Below, piece after piece: positions 44,061-53,082 of a DNA stretch of 64,000 bases. Source of the stretch: CBDCMJ01 sp965224325 (GTDB lineage: Bacteria > Chloroflexota > Dehalococcoidia > Lucifugimonadales > UBA3495); NCBI GenBank assembly GCA_965224325.1, contig CBDCYT010000015.1, positions 178,008-242,007 on the forward strand, written 5' to 3'. Both the position numbers and the translations under genes were made by a program. Each line of letters starts with the position of its first letter. The first letter of the stretch is position 1. The notes beneath the pieces were generated by a model that saw only the letters and a program-made list of their open reading frames with translations, did not search any database and was not told where the DNA came from.

Positions 44061-44990
44061 TTGTTCCTGAGGGGACAACGGGGGCTCTCCGAGAACACGG
44101 TGCGTGTCTACCAGGCCGACTTGGCTTCCTTCCGAGAATACCTCGCCCACGAGTGCCTTGCCTTGACGGATATGGACCGCACTGTGTTGCGCAACTATCT
44201 GGCCTGGCTGTCCACCCGCGCCGGGCAAGGGACCAAGGGATACGCCCGGGTCAGCGTGGCCCGCAAGCTAACCGTCCTGCGGTCATTTTACCGTTTTCTG
44301 GTGCAGGAGGGGCTGTTTAAGTCCACTCCGGTGCCGTCGGGCCGCACCTTCCGCCTCAAGGCCCCCAAGGCATTACCGGGATTTCTGGGTCATAGCGAGG
44401 TGGGGCGTTTATTGGAAGCCCCGGTCGACACCACGCCGTTGGGCATTAGAGACCGGACCATCCTGGAAGTGCTGTATTCGTGCGGCCTGCGCCTAGCCGA
44501 AATTCAAGAGTTGGACCTGGCCGACATCCAAATATCCAGGCGGGAAATACTGGTCACAGGCAAAGGCTCCAAAGAGCGATGGGTTGTCTTTGGGGCGTTG
44601 ATGGAGACCACATTAGGCCTATACCTTCGGGAAAGCCGTCCCCATTTGGCCGCACTAGCTGAGCCCACCAATGAAGTCCAGGCTTTGTTCTTGAACCGGT
44701 ACGGCCAGCGGCTGTCCCGACGGAGCATAGAGCAGATAGTCCGCCGGTATGCCGGCCTGGCCGGAACCAAGGACGGCGTGCACACCCACACCCTGAGGCA
44801 CACCTTCGCCACTCACATGCTGGAAGGCGGCGCCGACCTGCGGGTGATACAGGAGTTGCTGGGACATTCCAGTCCCACCACCACCCAGATATACACCCAC
44901 GTGACCAAACAGGAAGCGTTGGCCGCTTACTTAGCTCATCATCCTCGGGCCAGCCGCCTATCGGAAGCCGATGAACCTGGTGAGGCTTAG
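44061..44990 (+). CDS. xerC: Tyrosine recombinase XerC/XerD
   Basis: 309 residues. The SAM-like N-terminal DNA-binding domain (RGLSENTVRVYQADL) is followed by the catalytic domain with Arg144 (CGLRLAEI), Lys168 (TGKGSKER), His243, Arg246 (HTLRHTFATHML), His269 and Tyr278 (TTTQIYTH). It resolves chromosome dimers. TTG 44061 is the first usable codon, but the frame is open upstream with protein-like sequence (FDALVARYP) and no ATG or GTG, so the true start may be earlier and non-standard. It follows topA by ~110 bp. Confidence 0.9.
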   Translation: MFLRGQRGLSENTVRVYQADLASFREYLAHECLALTDMDRTVLRNYLAWLSTRAGQGTKGYARVSVARKLTVLRSFYRFLVQEGLFKSTPVPSGRTFRLKAPKALPGFLGHSEVGRLLEAPVDTTPLGIRDRTILEVLYSCGLRLAEIQELDLADIQISRREILVTGKGSKERWVVFGALMETTLGLYLRESRPHLAALAEPTNEVQALFLNRYGQRLSRRSIEQIVRRYAGLAGTKDGVHTHTLRHTFATHMLEGGADLRVIQELLGHSSPTTTQIYTHVTKQEALAAYLAHHPRASRLSEADEPGEA

Positions 44991-44996
44991 CCAGAC

Positions 44997-45446
44997 ATGA
45001 CCCGGTTTTTGGTCCTCAACGGACCTAATATCAATATCCTGGGCCGCCGCATGCCCGGCGTCTACGGCTCCAAGACGCTGGAGGAAATCAACCAACAAGT
45101 AGCGTCTCTAGCCGAGTCCCTGGGCGTTCAGGTAACCTTCTTTCAGTCCAATCTTGAAGGCCACTTGATCGACTGCATACAGGAGCACTGGGGCAGCATC
45201 CAGGGGATCATCGTCAATGCCGGAGCCCTCTCCCACTACAGCTATGCCCTGAGAGACGCACTCATAGACGCCGGGGTGCCGGTTATTGAGGTTCACTTGA
45301 GCAACACCTACGCCAGGGATGCATGGCGCAGACAGTCCGTCATCTCTGACATTGCCCGCGGTCAGATTGCGGGGTTCGGGTGGAGAAGCTATACTGCGGC
45401 CCTAGACATTATTGCTGGGATCGCCAAAGAGGAAGAAAACTCATGA
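44997..45446 (+). CDS. aroQ: 3-dehydroquinate dehydratase, type II
   Basis: A 149-residue shikimate-pathway enzyme with the type II signature NGPNINILGRRMPGVYG (catalytic Tyr23), the helix-end FFQSNLEG, NAGALSHYSYAL and EVHLSN. Six bases after xerC and overlapping the next gene by four (ATGA). Other aro genes are absent here. Confidence 0.95.
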   Translation: MTRFLVLNGPNINILGRRMPGVYGSKTLEEINQQVASLAESLGVQVTFFQSNLEGHLIDCIQEHWGSIQGIIVNAGALSHYSYALRDALIDAGVPVIEVHLSNTYARDAWRRQSVISDIARGQIAGFGWRSYTAALDIIAGIAKEEENS

Positions 45447-46510
45447 GCCAGCGCACCGGTGATTTGGCCGGCCAACTGCAAGAGAAAGAGTTGGACGCCA
45501 TGCTTATCTCGGCCCCGGAAAACCGCCGTTATCTCTCCGGGTTCACAGGGTCCGCGGGTTACCTGCTCATTTCCCAAAAGAGGTCGGTGCTGGTGACGGA
45601 TTCCCGGTACACGGAGCAGGCCGCAGCCCAGGCGCCTGAATTCCAGGTTGTGCAGTCAAGAGGTGGTTGGGACTGGCTCTTGGAGTTTCTAAAGGAAACC
45701 GGACACTCGAGATTGGGGTTCGAGAGCCAGACTATGACTGTGGCGACTTACGACGCCATCCTGGAAGCGCTGCGGCAGGATGAAACCCTAGCGAAAGTTT
45801 CTCTCATACCCGCCTCGGGGAGTGCCGAGATGCAGCGCACCATCAAAGATGGTGATGAACTGGCTATGCTGCAAAAGGCTATCGACGCTTCCGACGCCGC
45901 CATGGAGGCGGTGTGCCTGCAGATACAAGAGGGGATGACCGAGCGGGAAGTGGCCTGGCGCATGGAGGTCGCAATGCGCGAGTCCGGCGCAGACGGTCTT
46001 AGCTTCGACACCATCGTGGCCGCCGGGCCCAATGGAGCCATGGCCCATCACCAACCGTCGGATAGACCCATTGGTCGCGGAGAGCCCATCGTTATCGATA
46101 TGGGGGCCAGGGTGGGAGGTTATTGCTCCGACATCACCCGTACTGTGGTGGTGGGCGAGCCCGACGACACCTTCCGCAAGGTCTATGATATTGTGCTAGG
46201 CGCTCAGCTAACCGCGATACACACAGTGCAGCCAGGCATGACCGGCGAGGAGTGCGATGGTCTCGCCCGAACCGTCATCGCTGAAGCAGGTTACGGGGAC
46301 AGCTTCGGTCACAGCCTGGGGCATGGCGTGGGCCTGGCAGTACACGAAAATCCCAGGGTGGGACCTAAGTCGCAAGACTTGCTCGGGCCGGGCACGGTGT
46401 TTACCGTGGAGCCGGGCATCTACCTCACAGGCTGGGGCGGAGTGCGCATAGAAGACATCGTTATCTTGGGCGATCAGGGAGCGGCGGTGCTAAGCAAGGC
46501 GTCTAAGTAG
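45443..46510 (+). CDS. Xaa-Pro aminopeptidase (M24 family)
   Basis: A 355-residue creatinase/prolidase-fold peptidase. The N-terminal domain (NRRYLSGFTGSAGYLL) is followed by the pita-bread domain: metal ligands Asp in VIDMGARV, Asp in CSDITRT, His in GHSLGHGVGL, Glu in FTVEPGIY and Glu in RIEDIV. ATG 45443 overlaps the aroQ stop by four bases and is preferred to the longer frame upstream. In many genomes this gene sits before efp, as here. Confidence 0.92.
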   Translation: MSQRTGDLAGQLQEKELDAMLISAPENRRYLSGFTGSAGYLLISQKRSVLVTDSRYTEQAAAQAPEFQVVQSRGGWDWLLEFLKETGHSRLGFESQTMTVATYDAILEALRQDETLAKVSLIPASGSAEMQRTIKDGDELAMLQKAIDASDAAMEAVCLQIQEGMTEREVAWRMEVAMRESGADGLSFDTIVAAGPNGAMAHHQPSDRPIGRGEPIVIDMGARVGGYCSDITRTVVVGEPDDTFRKVYDIVLGAQLTAIHTVQPGMTGEECDGLARTVIAEAGYGDSFGHSLGHGVGLAVHENPRVGPKSQDLLGPGTVFTVEPGIYLTGWGGVRIEDIVILGDQGAAVLSKASK

Positions 46511-46559
46511 CTTCCCGCTGGCGTAGGCTAGGGCGGGGATTCAGGGAGGTGGGACTCAC

Positions 46560-47126
46560 TTGAGCATTAACTTTGGAGACTTGAGCCGCGGGTTGGTCAT
46601 AGAGTTGGATGGCCAGCCTTGGCAGGTCGTGGACTATGAGCGCCACAAGATGCAGCAGCGGGCTCCTGTCACTCGTATTAAGATGAAGAACCTGCTCAGC
46701 GGCGCAGTGGTTGAGCGCACCTTTCAGCGTTACGACACTGAGTTCTCCCTGGCGGACATGGATAACCGGTCTGCCCAGTATCTATACACCGATGGCGAGT
46801 TTTACCACTTTCTGGACCAGGAAACGTACGACCAGTATGAGCTCACTAAGGAAGTTATGGGAGGAGCCCTGGACTTCCTAACGGACCAAATGATGGTGGA
46901 GATGGTTATCTATAACGGCAACGTCATCAGCGTCAACCTGCCCACTCACGTGGAGTTGAAAGTAGCCGATACGCCGCCGTCCTTTAGAGGGGACACAGCC
47001 CAAGGGGGCACCAAACCGGCGACTCTAGTGACGGGTCTGCGCATCACCGTGCCAATGTTCATCACCGCCGGCACCGTGGTTCGAGTGGACACCAGAAACG
47101 GAGAGTATACTGAGCGGGTCAGCTGA
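46560..47126 (+). CDS. efp: Elongation factor P with atypical tip loop
   Basis: A 188-residue three-domain EF-P (GLVIELDGQPWQVVDY; DNRSAQYLYTDGEFYHFLD; ITVPMFITAGTVVRVDTRNGEY). In the loop that enters the peptidyl-transferase site most EF-Ps have PGKG or PG(R)G; here it reads RHKMQQRAPV, aligning Gln33-Arg34 with the modified Lys34/Arg32 region, so it may be unmodified or use Arg. TTG start at 46560; a 'gggaggtggg' site lies upstream. Confidence 0.94.
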   Translation: MSINFGDLSRGLVIELDGQPWQVVDYERHKMQQRAPVTRIKMKNLLSGAVVERTFQRYDTEFSLADMDNRSAQYLYTDGEFYHFLDQETYDQYELTKEVMGGALDFLTDQMMVEMVIYNGNVISVNLPTHVELKVADTPPSFRGDTAQGGTKPATLVTGLRITVPMFITAGTVVRVDTRNGEYTERVS

Positions 47127-47677
47127 CGTCGCACCAGCCGCGATGGTCTTCGGAGAGGCGACATACAACATCCATCGCGTGGACTGAGAACGAGGGGTTA
47201 AGCGAATAGCATTGCCTTCCGATACTCCGGAAGGTTTTCACGGTGTCGAAGACCGCGGCGGCAGGTTACCCCTTGTGGAGACTATGGCTTGGGCTTCCCA
47301 TGCCAAAGGGGCTTGGGCGAGTAGACCCGGTACTCCTGATTTCATCGAGTGTGGCATGTCCAGGCGATCAGCCAGCCAAGGCGGCGCAGAGCGCCTTCCC
47401 GGAACTCACCGGTCGCCACGGTCGCAGAGGCCGGTAGCTACGGAGATCCTGCCCTCCTTCCAATACCACGACTGCCGCGGCGGGGACGCTCTCAGAGAAT
47501 CACGCAAGCATCGCGGAGCCAAGGGCGGAGTTCGAAGAAATCGGCATCGGGTACGCTGGGCGGGGGCAATGGATGAGTCCCGCCCGTACTCTCGCGTCCT
47601 CTCCGGGCTCAACAAGCTGGCGAATAGGCGCCTCGACTTCCTCCATTTTGTTGCTGTCCTCATATGGCTAAGATGAA
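47127..47677. other. 551-bp gap, unexplained
   Basis: An uninterrupted frame of ~155 codons (47212-47676) exists, but it is Arg/Gly/Ser-rich with no family match and no ribosome site, so I do not call it. No tRNA, tmRNA or RNase P signature is present. GC-rich inverted segments (for example near 47390-47450) could be an RNA or a decayed gene. Confidence 0.4.
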
Positions 47678-48976
47678 ATGTCAACACAACTTAATGTCCA
47701 ACAATTGTCTGGCAGGCCTGTTTACACCGTTACACAGGTAACCAGTCACCTCCGCCAATCCATCGAAGGCGACCCCGTGCTCAACGACCTGTGGGTTGCC
47801 GCCGAAGTTTCCAATCTCCGGGTCTCGACCTCCGGTCATTCCTACTTCACTGCGAAGGATGATCAAAGCGTCCTGAACTGCGTCATGTTCCGGGGACAAC
47901 CCGGAGCCGATATTCTGGCCAACGGGGCGTCGGTTTCAGTCCACGGGCGGCTCACCTTTAACCCCCCTAGGGGGACGGCCGACTTCATGGTCGACCTAGC
48001 CATGCCGGAAGGGGTCGGCGAGCTTGCTCTTGAGTTAGAACGCTTGAGGCTCCGCTTGGAGGCCGAAGGCCTGTTCGAAGTCACCCGGAAGCGAGAGTTA
48101 CCCCGGTTTCCCCGCGTGGTCGCGGTGGTCACGTCTCCAGCAGGCGCTGTTTTCCATGACATTGAAAACGTCGTCAGACGACGCTTTCCATTAGTGGAGT
48201 TGGTGTTATCCCCCACGCCGGTGCAGGGCGCCGACGTAGCTCCCCTGATCGCCGCAGCCTTGCAACGAGTAGACCGGTACGGCCGGGCCGACGTTACAAT
48301 CATCGCCCGCGGCGGCGGCTCATTGGAAGACCTCTGGGCCTTCAATGAGGAGGTTGTGGCCCGAGCCATATATGCCAGTAGGGCTCCCGTGATAAGCGCA
48401 ATTGGACACGAAACCGACTTTACCATTGCGGACCAAGTGGCCGACCTGCGGGCGCCCACCCCTTCAGCCGCGGCGGAGTTGGTGGCGCCAGACCAGCGCG
48501 ATTTGCGCCGCCGGTTGTCGGAACTCACCGAGTTATCCCAACGGTCCGTGTCCTATCAACTGGACAGTCACAGAGCCGGGTTGGCCAGCCTACATCGCCG
48601 CTTGGAATCGGGTCTGCCTAATCTGGACACTTGGCGGCGGCGGGTGGACGACCTGGCAAAGAATGTTGCTTCCGGGACTGGCGCCCGTTTGACCCTTTCC
48701 CGGTCCCGCGTCGAGGGCTTGGAGCACCGGCTCCGCGCCTTGGACCCGGCGGCCACCCTGGCCCGCGGCTTTTCGGTGGTGCAGAATCTTGCCTCTGGCC
48801 TGGTGGTCAACTCGACTGCCCAGGTGGCTCCCGGCGATCCTCTGACCATCACCGTAGCCGATGGTTCTGTCCCGGCCACCGCTGGAGCCAGTTTGGGAGT
48901 TAAGGCTCCCCGGAAGAAGCGCAAGCCCACAGACGAAGCCCAAGGACAGCCTCCGCTGATGGAACGATTGCTTTAG
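47678..48976 (+). CDS. xseA: Exodeoxyribonuclease VII large subunit
   Basis: 432 residues. The N-terminal OB fold (VYTVTQVTSHLRQSIEGD, SGHSYFTAKDD) precedes the catalytic domain (VAVVTSPAGAVFHDI, IIARGGGSLEDLWAFN, ISAIGHETDFTIADQVADLRAPTP). It degrades single-stranded DNA with XseB. The usual operon is split by an IS5 element inserted right at the xseA stop. The TTAG target includes that stop, so the protein end is unchanged. Confidence 0.95.
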   Translation: MSTQLNVQQLSGRPVYTVTQVTSHLRQSIEGDPVLNDLWVAAEVSNLRVSTSGHSYFTAKDDQSVLNCVMFRGQPGADILANGASVSVHGRLTFNPPRGTADFMVDLAMPEGVGELALELERLRLRLEAEGLFEVTRKRELPRFPRVVAVVTSPAGAVFHDIENVVRRRFPLVELVLSPTPVQGADVAPLIAAALQRVDRYGRADVTIIARGGGSLEDLWAFNEEVVARAIYASRAPVISAIGHETDFTIADQVADLRAPTPSAAAELVAPDQRDLRRRLSELTELSQRSVSYQLDSHRAGLASLHRRLESGLPNLDTWRRRVDDLAKNVASGTGARLTLSRSRVEGLEHRLRALDPAATLARGFSVVQNLASGLVVNSTAQVAPGDPLTITVADGSVPATAGASLGVKAPRKKRKPTDEAQGQPPLMERLL

Positions 48977-50182
48977 GGATACTCTGAACAAGTTCTGGGT
49001 GATATGGCATAGTAAGGCTGGCAGACCCGAATCCGGACGTGGGTGAGAGCAGAGATGGACCAACCGACCTTTGCGGACCTGGAATTCCAGGGCAAGAAGC
49101 GCAAGACTCGTCGGGAACTGTTTCTGGAACGTATGGACTTCCTGGTTCCCTGGCAGCATCTGGAGGAACGCATCCAGCCCTTCTACCCCAAGGCAGGCAA
49201 GGGCCGCCGGCCCTACCCTCTGGCGGTGATGCTGCGGGTACACTGTGTGCAACTCTGCTACAACCTCAGCGATCCTGGCATGGAAGATCTGCTCTACGAG
49301 GCCGAATCGGTCCGGCGGTTCGCTGGGCTCAGGATGTCGGACGCCCTGCCCGACGAGACCACCATCCTCAACTTCCGCCATCTCCTGGAGCGGAACGAGT
49401 TGGGCAAAGTACTGTTCGAGGAGATCAACGCCCACCTGGAGTCGCAGGGGCTGCGGTTACGGGAGGGGACCATCGTGGACGCCAGCATCATAGAGGCGCC
49501 GTCGTCGACCAAGAACCGGTCTGGGGAGCGGGACCCTGAGATGCACCAGACCAAGAAGGGGAACCAGTGGCATTTTGGGATGAAGGTGCACATCGGGGTG
49601 GACTCGGAAACGGGGCTGGTGCACAGCATGAGCACGACGGCGGCCAACGCGCACGACGTTACGGAGGCGCACAATCTGCTGCACGGCGGGGAGACGGTGG
49701 TGTGGGGCGATGCCGGGTATCAGGGGGTTGGGAAGCGGGAGGAGAACCGGGAGCGGGAGGTGGACTGGCAGGTGGCGATGCGACCCGGGAAACGCAGGGG
49801 CTTGGAGCCTGGGAGTGAGGAGGCCGTGCTGGAGAGGCTCAAAGCGCAGGTGAGGGCAATGGTGGAGCACCCTTTCCTGAGGGTGAAGCGGCAGTTCGGA
49901 TACGCCAGGGTTCGCTACCGCGGACTGGTCAAGAACACGGAGCGGCTGGCGATGCTACTGGGACTGGGCAACCTGCTGACGGCCCAGCGCCATCTGGCGG
50001 CGTAGTGCGCGAGCCAACAGCTCCGGACCGGCCTTTCCGGCAGTATCAAGCCCGCATCGGCCACCGCAGGGTGCGATCAGCGGGACCAAGCCCGGCCCAA
50101 CAAGCCTCGTGAGGCGGTTCTCACCCCCATCGTTGCCTCGGCTATGACAATCCAGACTATGACGGCCTTGTTCAGAGTATCC
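48977..50182 (+). mobile_element. IS5-family insertion sequence
   Basis: A 1206-bp element with perfect 16-bp terminal inverted repeats (ggatactctgaacaag at 48977-48992, inverse at 50167-50182) and a TTAG target duplication (48973-48976 and 50183-50186), as expected for IS5. It lies between xseA and xseB. Intact ends and ORF suggest a recent insertion. Confidence 0.92.
49055..50005 (+). CDS. IS5 transposase
   Basis: A 316-residue DDE transposase of the IS5/IS1182-related group. The N-terminal helical domain is followed by the RNase H-like core with Asp in EGTIVDASIIEAP, Asp in VWGDAGYQG and a C-terminal Glu-containing segment near LVKNTERLAMLLGL. ATG 49055 is taken; a GTG four codons earlier is the alternative. 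The gene is intact. Confidence 0.88.
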   Translation: MDQPTFADLEFQGKKRKTRRELFLERMDFLVPWQHLEERIQPFYPKAGKGRRPYPLAVMLRVHCVQLCYNLSDPGMEDLLYEAESVRRFAGLRMSDALPDETTILNFRHLLERNELGKVLFEEINAHLESQGLRLREGTIVDASIIEAPSSTKNRSGERDPEMHQTKKGNQWHFGMKVHIGVDSETGLVHSMSTTAANAHDVTEAHNLLHGGETVVWGDAGYQGVGKREENREREVDWQVAMRPGKRRGLEPGSEEAVLERLKAQVRAMVEHPFLRVKRQFGYARVRYRGLVKNTERLAMLLGLGNLLTAQRHLAA

Positions 50183-50270
50183 TTAGTTCCCTGCGGACCC
50201 TATCCATGGAGCCGGGAGTGAGTCCCCGCTGATGATGCGGTTCCTTTAGTTCCCTGCGGACTCTACACAA
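50183..50270. repeat. 63-bp duplication downstream of the IS5 element
   Basis: ttagttccctgcgga occurs at 50183-50197 and again at 50246-50260, 63 bp apart. Before the IS5 inserted, the xseA stop region (...ctttagttccctg) was therefore already duplicated. The remainder of 50006-50353 is the IS5 right end and the xseB leader. Confidence 0.65.
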
Positions 50271-50353
50271 GCCCCGGTTTCAGCATCTATAATGCACTAG
50301 TGAACCGGATGTCATCCCCCTGAATTTATCTACTGCTGCTGCGAGGACCGGAA

Positions 50354-50707
50354 TTGGCCGAAGACAAAGATCTGGAACCGTCCCAGGACAGCGACGCCGC
50401 TGCTTTTGAGGATGCCTTCCGCCGCTTGAGCGAGGTGGCGGCGTCCCTCGAGGAGGGGGGTCTGACCCTGGCTGAGGCCACCCAGCGTTACGAGCAGGGT
50501 ATGAATCTAGTCCGCCGTTGTAACCAGTTGCTGGACGAAGCGCAACTCAAAATCTCCAACCTTAAAGACGCCTACTCTGCCCAGGACAGCGGCATGGATT
50601 CTTTGGAAAACGTGATAGTGAGAGAACCGGAGACGGCCGAGGAATCTGAAGCTGGTTTAAATGTGACCTATCCCACGAACCCCTCCTTTTATGAGACCGA
50701 CGAGTAG
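50354..50707 (+). CDS. xseB: Exodeoxyribonuclease VII small subunit
   Basis: 117 residues. The helical core FEDAFRRLSEVAASLEEGGLTLAEATQRYEQGM is the XseB signature, residues 20-55. A C-terminal extension of ~45 acidic residues is unusual for the ~75-residue family. TTG start at 50354. It was separated from xseA by the IS5 element. Confidence 0.92.
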   Translation: MAEDKDLEPSQDSDAAAFEDAFRRLSEVAASLEEGGLTLAEATQRYEQGMNLVRRCNQLLDEAQLKISNLKDAYSAQDSGMDSLENVIVREPETAEESEAGLNVTYPTNPSFYETDE

Positions 50708-50774
50708 GCTTCCAGCTTCATAGCTTGCATCGCCGTGGACAGCCGGCCTGCCGACCCGCCCAAGGAGAAGTAGC

Positions 50775-51479
50775 TTGCTCAGGCTGGACCTGCACATCCA
50801 CACTCGCTACTCCAAGGACTCCCACGCGTCCATCAAATCAATCGTAGCTCGTTGCCTCAATTCGGGCTTCGGCTTGGTCGCCATCACCGACCACGACAAC
50901 ATCCAAGGCGCACTGGCGATGCAATGCATGGCTCCTTTCCCGGTCATTATTGGCGAGGAGATCAGCTCTTCCGCCGGCCATATAATCGGACTGTTCTTGC
51001 AGGAAGCGGTGCCGAGAGGACTCCCCGCCCTTGAAACCACCCGCAGGATAAAGGACCAAGGCGGTTTAGTAGTGGCGCCTCATCCGTGTTGCCGGTTGCG
51101 CCCCGGCGCCCTGGGGCTCGGGGCGTTAACGGAAATATTGCCCTGGGTGGACTTTATCGAGGGCTACAATCCTCGCACCGTTCTTCCAGGCGACAACGCC
51201 AGGGGTTTGGCCTTTGCCCAGAAGAACGCCGTGCCAGTCGTGGCCAGCAGCGACTCCCATTCGGCGTTGGAGCTAGGGCGCACGTTCACGGAGGCGCCGG
51301 AAAACGAGTATGACGGCACCCCTCAGGGGCTGGTCAGGGCGGTCAAAGCCGGCAGCATTGTTAGCAACCGTCCAAACCCCCTCCTCTTGATGGCTCCCGG
51401 TTATGCCAGAATCCGCAAGGCGCTGGAGCTAGTAGGATGGGAAAAAGACCTGCGCGAATCTTCGCAGAGCCAGGGATGA
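50775..51479 (+). CDS. PHP-domain phosphoesterase
   Basis: A 234-residue PHP protein. Metal-site motifs are HIHTRYSKDS (7-16), ITDHDN (39-44), the Glu in GEEISSS, VVAPHP (His103) and the final SDSHSALELG. The family hydrolyses phosphoesters such as nucleotides or nucleoside 5',3'-bisphosphate. TTG start at 50775 after 'aaggagaag'. Its substrate is unknown. Confidence 0.88.
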   Translation: MLRLDLHIHTRYSKDSHASIKSIVARCLNSGFGLVAITDHDNIQGALAMQCMAPFPVIIGEEISSSAGHIIGLFLQEAVPRGLPALETTRRIKDQGGLVVAPHPCCRLRPGALGLGALTEILPWVDFIEGYNPRTVLPGDNARGLAFAQKNAVPVVASSDSHSALELGRTFTEAPENEYDGTPQGLVRAVKAGSIVSNRPNPLLLMAPGYARIRKALELVGWEKDLRESSQSQG

Positions 51480-51519
51480 TGCAGGCCATTAACCAAGTTG
51501 AAGCGGGGCCCGCCTGAGC

Positions 51520-52362
51520 ATGCTCAAGATCGGATGGTTTTCCACCGGCAGAGGCGAGGGCTCCCTGGGATTGCTGAGATTCGTGCAGGAGAGGATTCTG
51601 GCTGGCCGGTTGGACGCCGAAATCGAGTTTGTCTTCAGCAACCGGGAAGCGGGCGAGGCGGAAGGGTCCGACCGGTATTTCAGTCTTGTCGGAAGCTACG
51701 GCTTGCCTCTTATCACGGCCTCGTCCACCAAGTTCCGCCGGGCCAGGAAGGGACGCTTCGACGAACACCGGGAAGAGTACGACGTTCAGGTGTTGGACCG
51801 GTTAGTGCCTTACAACCCCGATATTTGTGTGCTGGCCGGCTACATGCTAATTGTCAGCGGCGTCATGTGCGCGGCTTATCCACTACTTAATCTTCACCCA
51901 GCCTTGCCCGACGGGCCCATCGGGACCTGGCAGGAGGTTATCTGGGAGCTCATACGAACCGAGGCCACTCACACCGGCGCCATGGTGCACCTCGCCACCG
52001 AAGACGTGGACCGGGGGCCGGTGGTCTCATATTGTACCGCGCCCATTACCGGCGGTGCTTTCACTCCGTTATGGGCGGAGGTAAAACAGGATGAACTGTC
52101 CCTGCTTCGGTCTCAGAACGGCGAGAATTTAGCCTTGTTCCAACTTATACGCCAGGCTGAATATCAGAGGGAGCCATACTTGCTGTTCGAGACTCTGCGC
52201 TGCGTGGCGGAAAGCAGGCTGGTGCTGAGGCAGGGCTTGGTGTATGACCGTGATGGGCAACCGCTCTCTTCGGCTGAACCGTCGGATCGTCCGTCAGGGC
52301 TATGCTTGGACCGGGAGGTCAGCCAAGGCATGATGGCCGATGGTGTCAGGGCTGTGGGCTAA
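51520..52362 (+). CDS. Formyltransferase-fold (PurN-like) protein
   Basis: 280 residues with the GAR-transformylase fold: FSTGRGEGSLGLL (phosphate loop), VFSNREAGEAEGSD, VLAGYMLIVSGVM, the catalytic Asn-His pair in LNLHPALPDGPIGTWQ and the Asp in ATEDVDRGPVVSY. True PurN is ~200 residues; this protein has ~70 extra C-terminal residues and divergent motifs. It may act on a different amine. It follows the PHP gene by 40 bp. Confidence 0.75.
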   Translation: MLKIGWFSTGRGEGSLGLLRFVQERILAGRLDAEIEFVFSNREAGEAEGSDRYFSLVGSYGLPLITASSTKFRRARKGRFDEHREEYDVQVLDRLVPYNPDICVLAGYMLIVSGVMCAAYPLLNLHPALPDGPIGTWQEVIWELIRTEATHTGAMVHLATEDVDRGPVVSYCTAPITGGAFTPLWAEVKQDELSLLRSQNGENLALFQLIRQAEYQREPYLLFETLRCVAESRLVLRQGLVYDRDGQPLSSAEPSDRPSGLCLDREVSQGMMADGVRAVG

Positions 52363-52425
52363 CCGACGGCCTGGTGGCCATATTTGGAGCCGGCCTATCG
52401 AGTGGGACGCTTAAGCGCCGGGTTG

Positions 52426-52650
52426 TTAGGGGAAGATCTGCTGCCCCGTCTCAGAATCAGCCACGACGATGGCGCTCACCGGGCAGGCCTCCGCCGCCTC
52501 CAAGACCGCCTCCTGACCTTCACCATCGGGATCTATAACTACCGACTGTCGATCGCTGTTTAGCGCAAATACCTTGGGCGCAATACGGGGGCACATGGCG
52601 TTCCCCACGCAAATGTCGTGATTCACTGTTACCGTTAGCTTTCCCACCAT
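52426..52650 (-). CDS. Single-cluster ferredoxin
   Basis: A 74-residue electron-transfer protein: Cys14 in DICVGNAMCP, Cys20 and the lone Cys in EACPVSAI. The missing second cysteine in the first motif (GN instead of xC) suggests a [3Fe-4S] cluster, as in ferredoxins that serve P450s or oxygenases. No partner is adjacent. It is convergent with the formyltransferase-like gene. Confidence 0.85.
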   Translation of the reverse strand: MVGKLTVTVNHDICVGNAMCPRIAPKVFALNSDRQSVVIDPDGEGQEAVLEAAEACPVSAIVVADSETGQQIFP

Positions 52651-53082
52651 GTGCTGCTCCCCGCGTACCTAGAGTCCCTCGATTCTCAGCTCCCTCTGTT
52701 CAACCTGTGCCCCTGGGTGCTGCTCCCCGCGTAAATAGACAAAGGTCGGTACTGATGGGGCTGTGGTTTAGGAGAGGCGCCAATTCCACCTTCCCCTACG
52801 CACCGCACTACCGGAGGCAACGACGGTATGTCGTACATGACGTCCGGCAATGTTTGTTCGATGACCTGACGCAGGTGAGCAGGATGTCGCGGGTGTTTAT
52901 TCGCAGGAACTCTTGGGGTGAGCGCTAGCGTCCCCCCCTTGGCTCGGCCTTGGGTGGCCAAAGCCAAGCTGGACTAGGAGCGGAGCTTCTCGCGAAAAGA
53001 ACAGTGGCTGAGCCCAACTTTGGTCTCTTCACCGGTCACCAATCCCTCCCCCGTAACTCAACCGCTGGGCTTAATGGCCACT
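52651..53082. other. Gap with 66-bp partial duplication
   Basis: 432 bp without a convincing gene. gtgctgctccccgcgta occurs at 52651 and 52717, 66 bp apart; the first copy abuts the ferredoxin ATG. The rest has no recognisable repeat, RNA or protein signal. Confidence 0.5.

Noticed and set aside
47212..47676. 154-codon open frame
   Set aside because: Arg/Ser/Gly-rich composition, no ribosome site, no family motif; typical of chance frames in GC-rich DNA.
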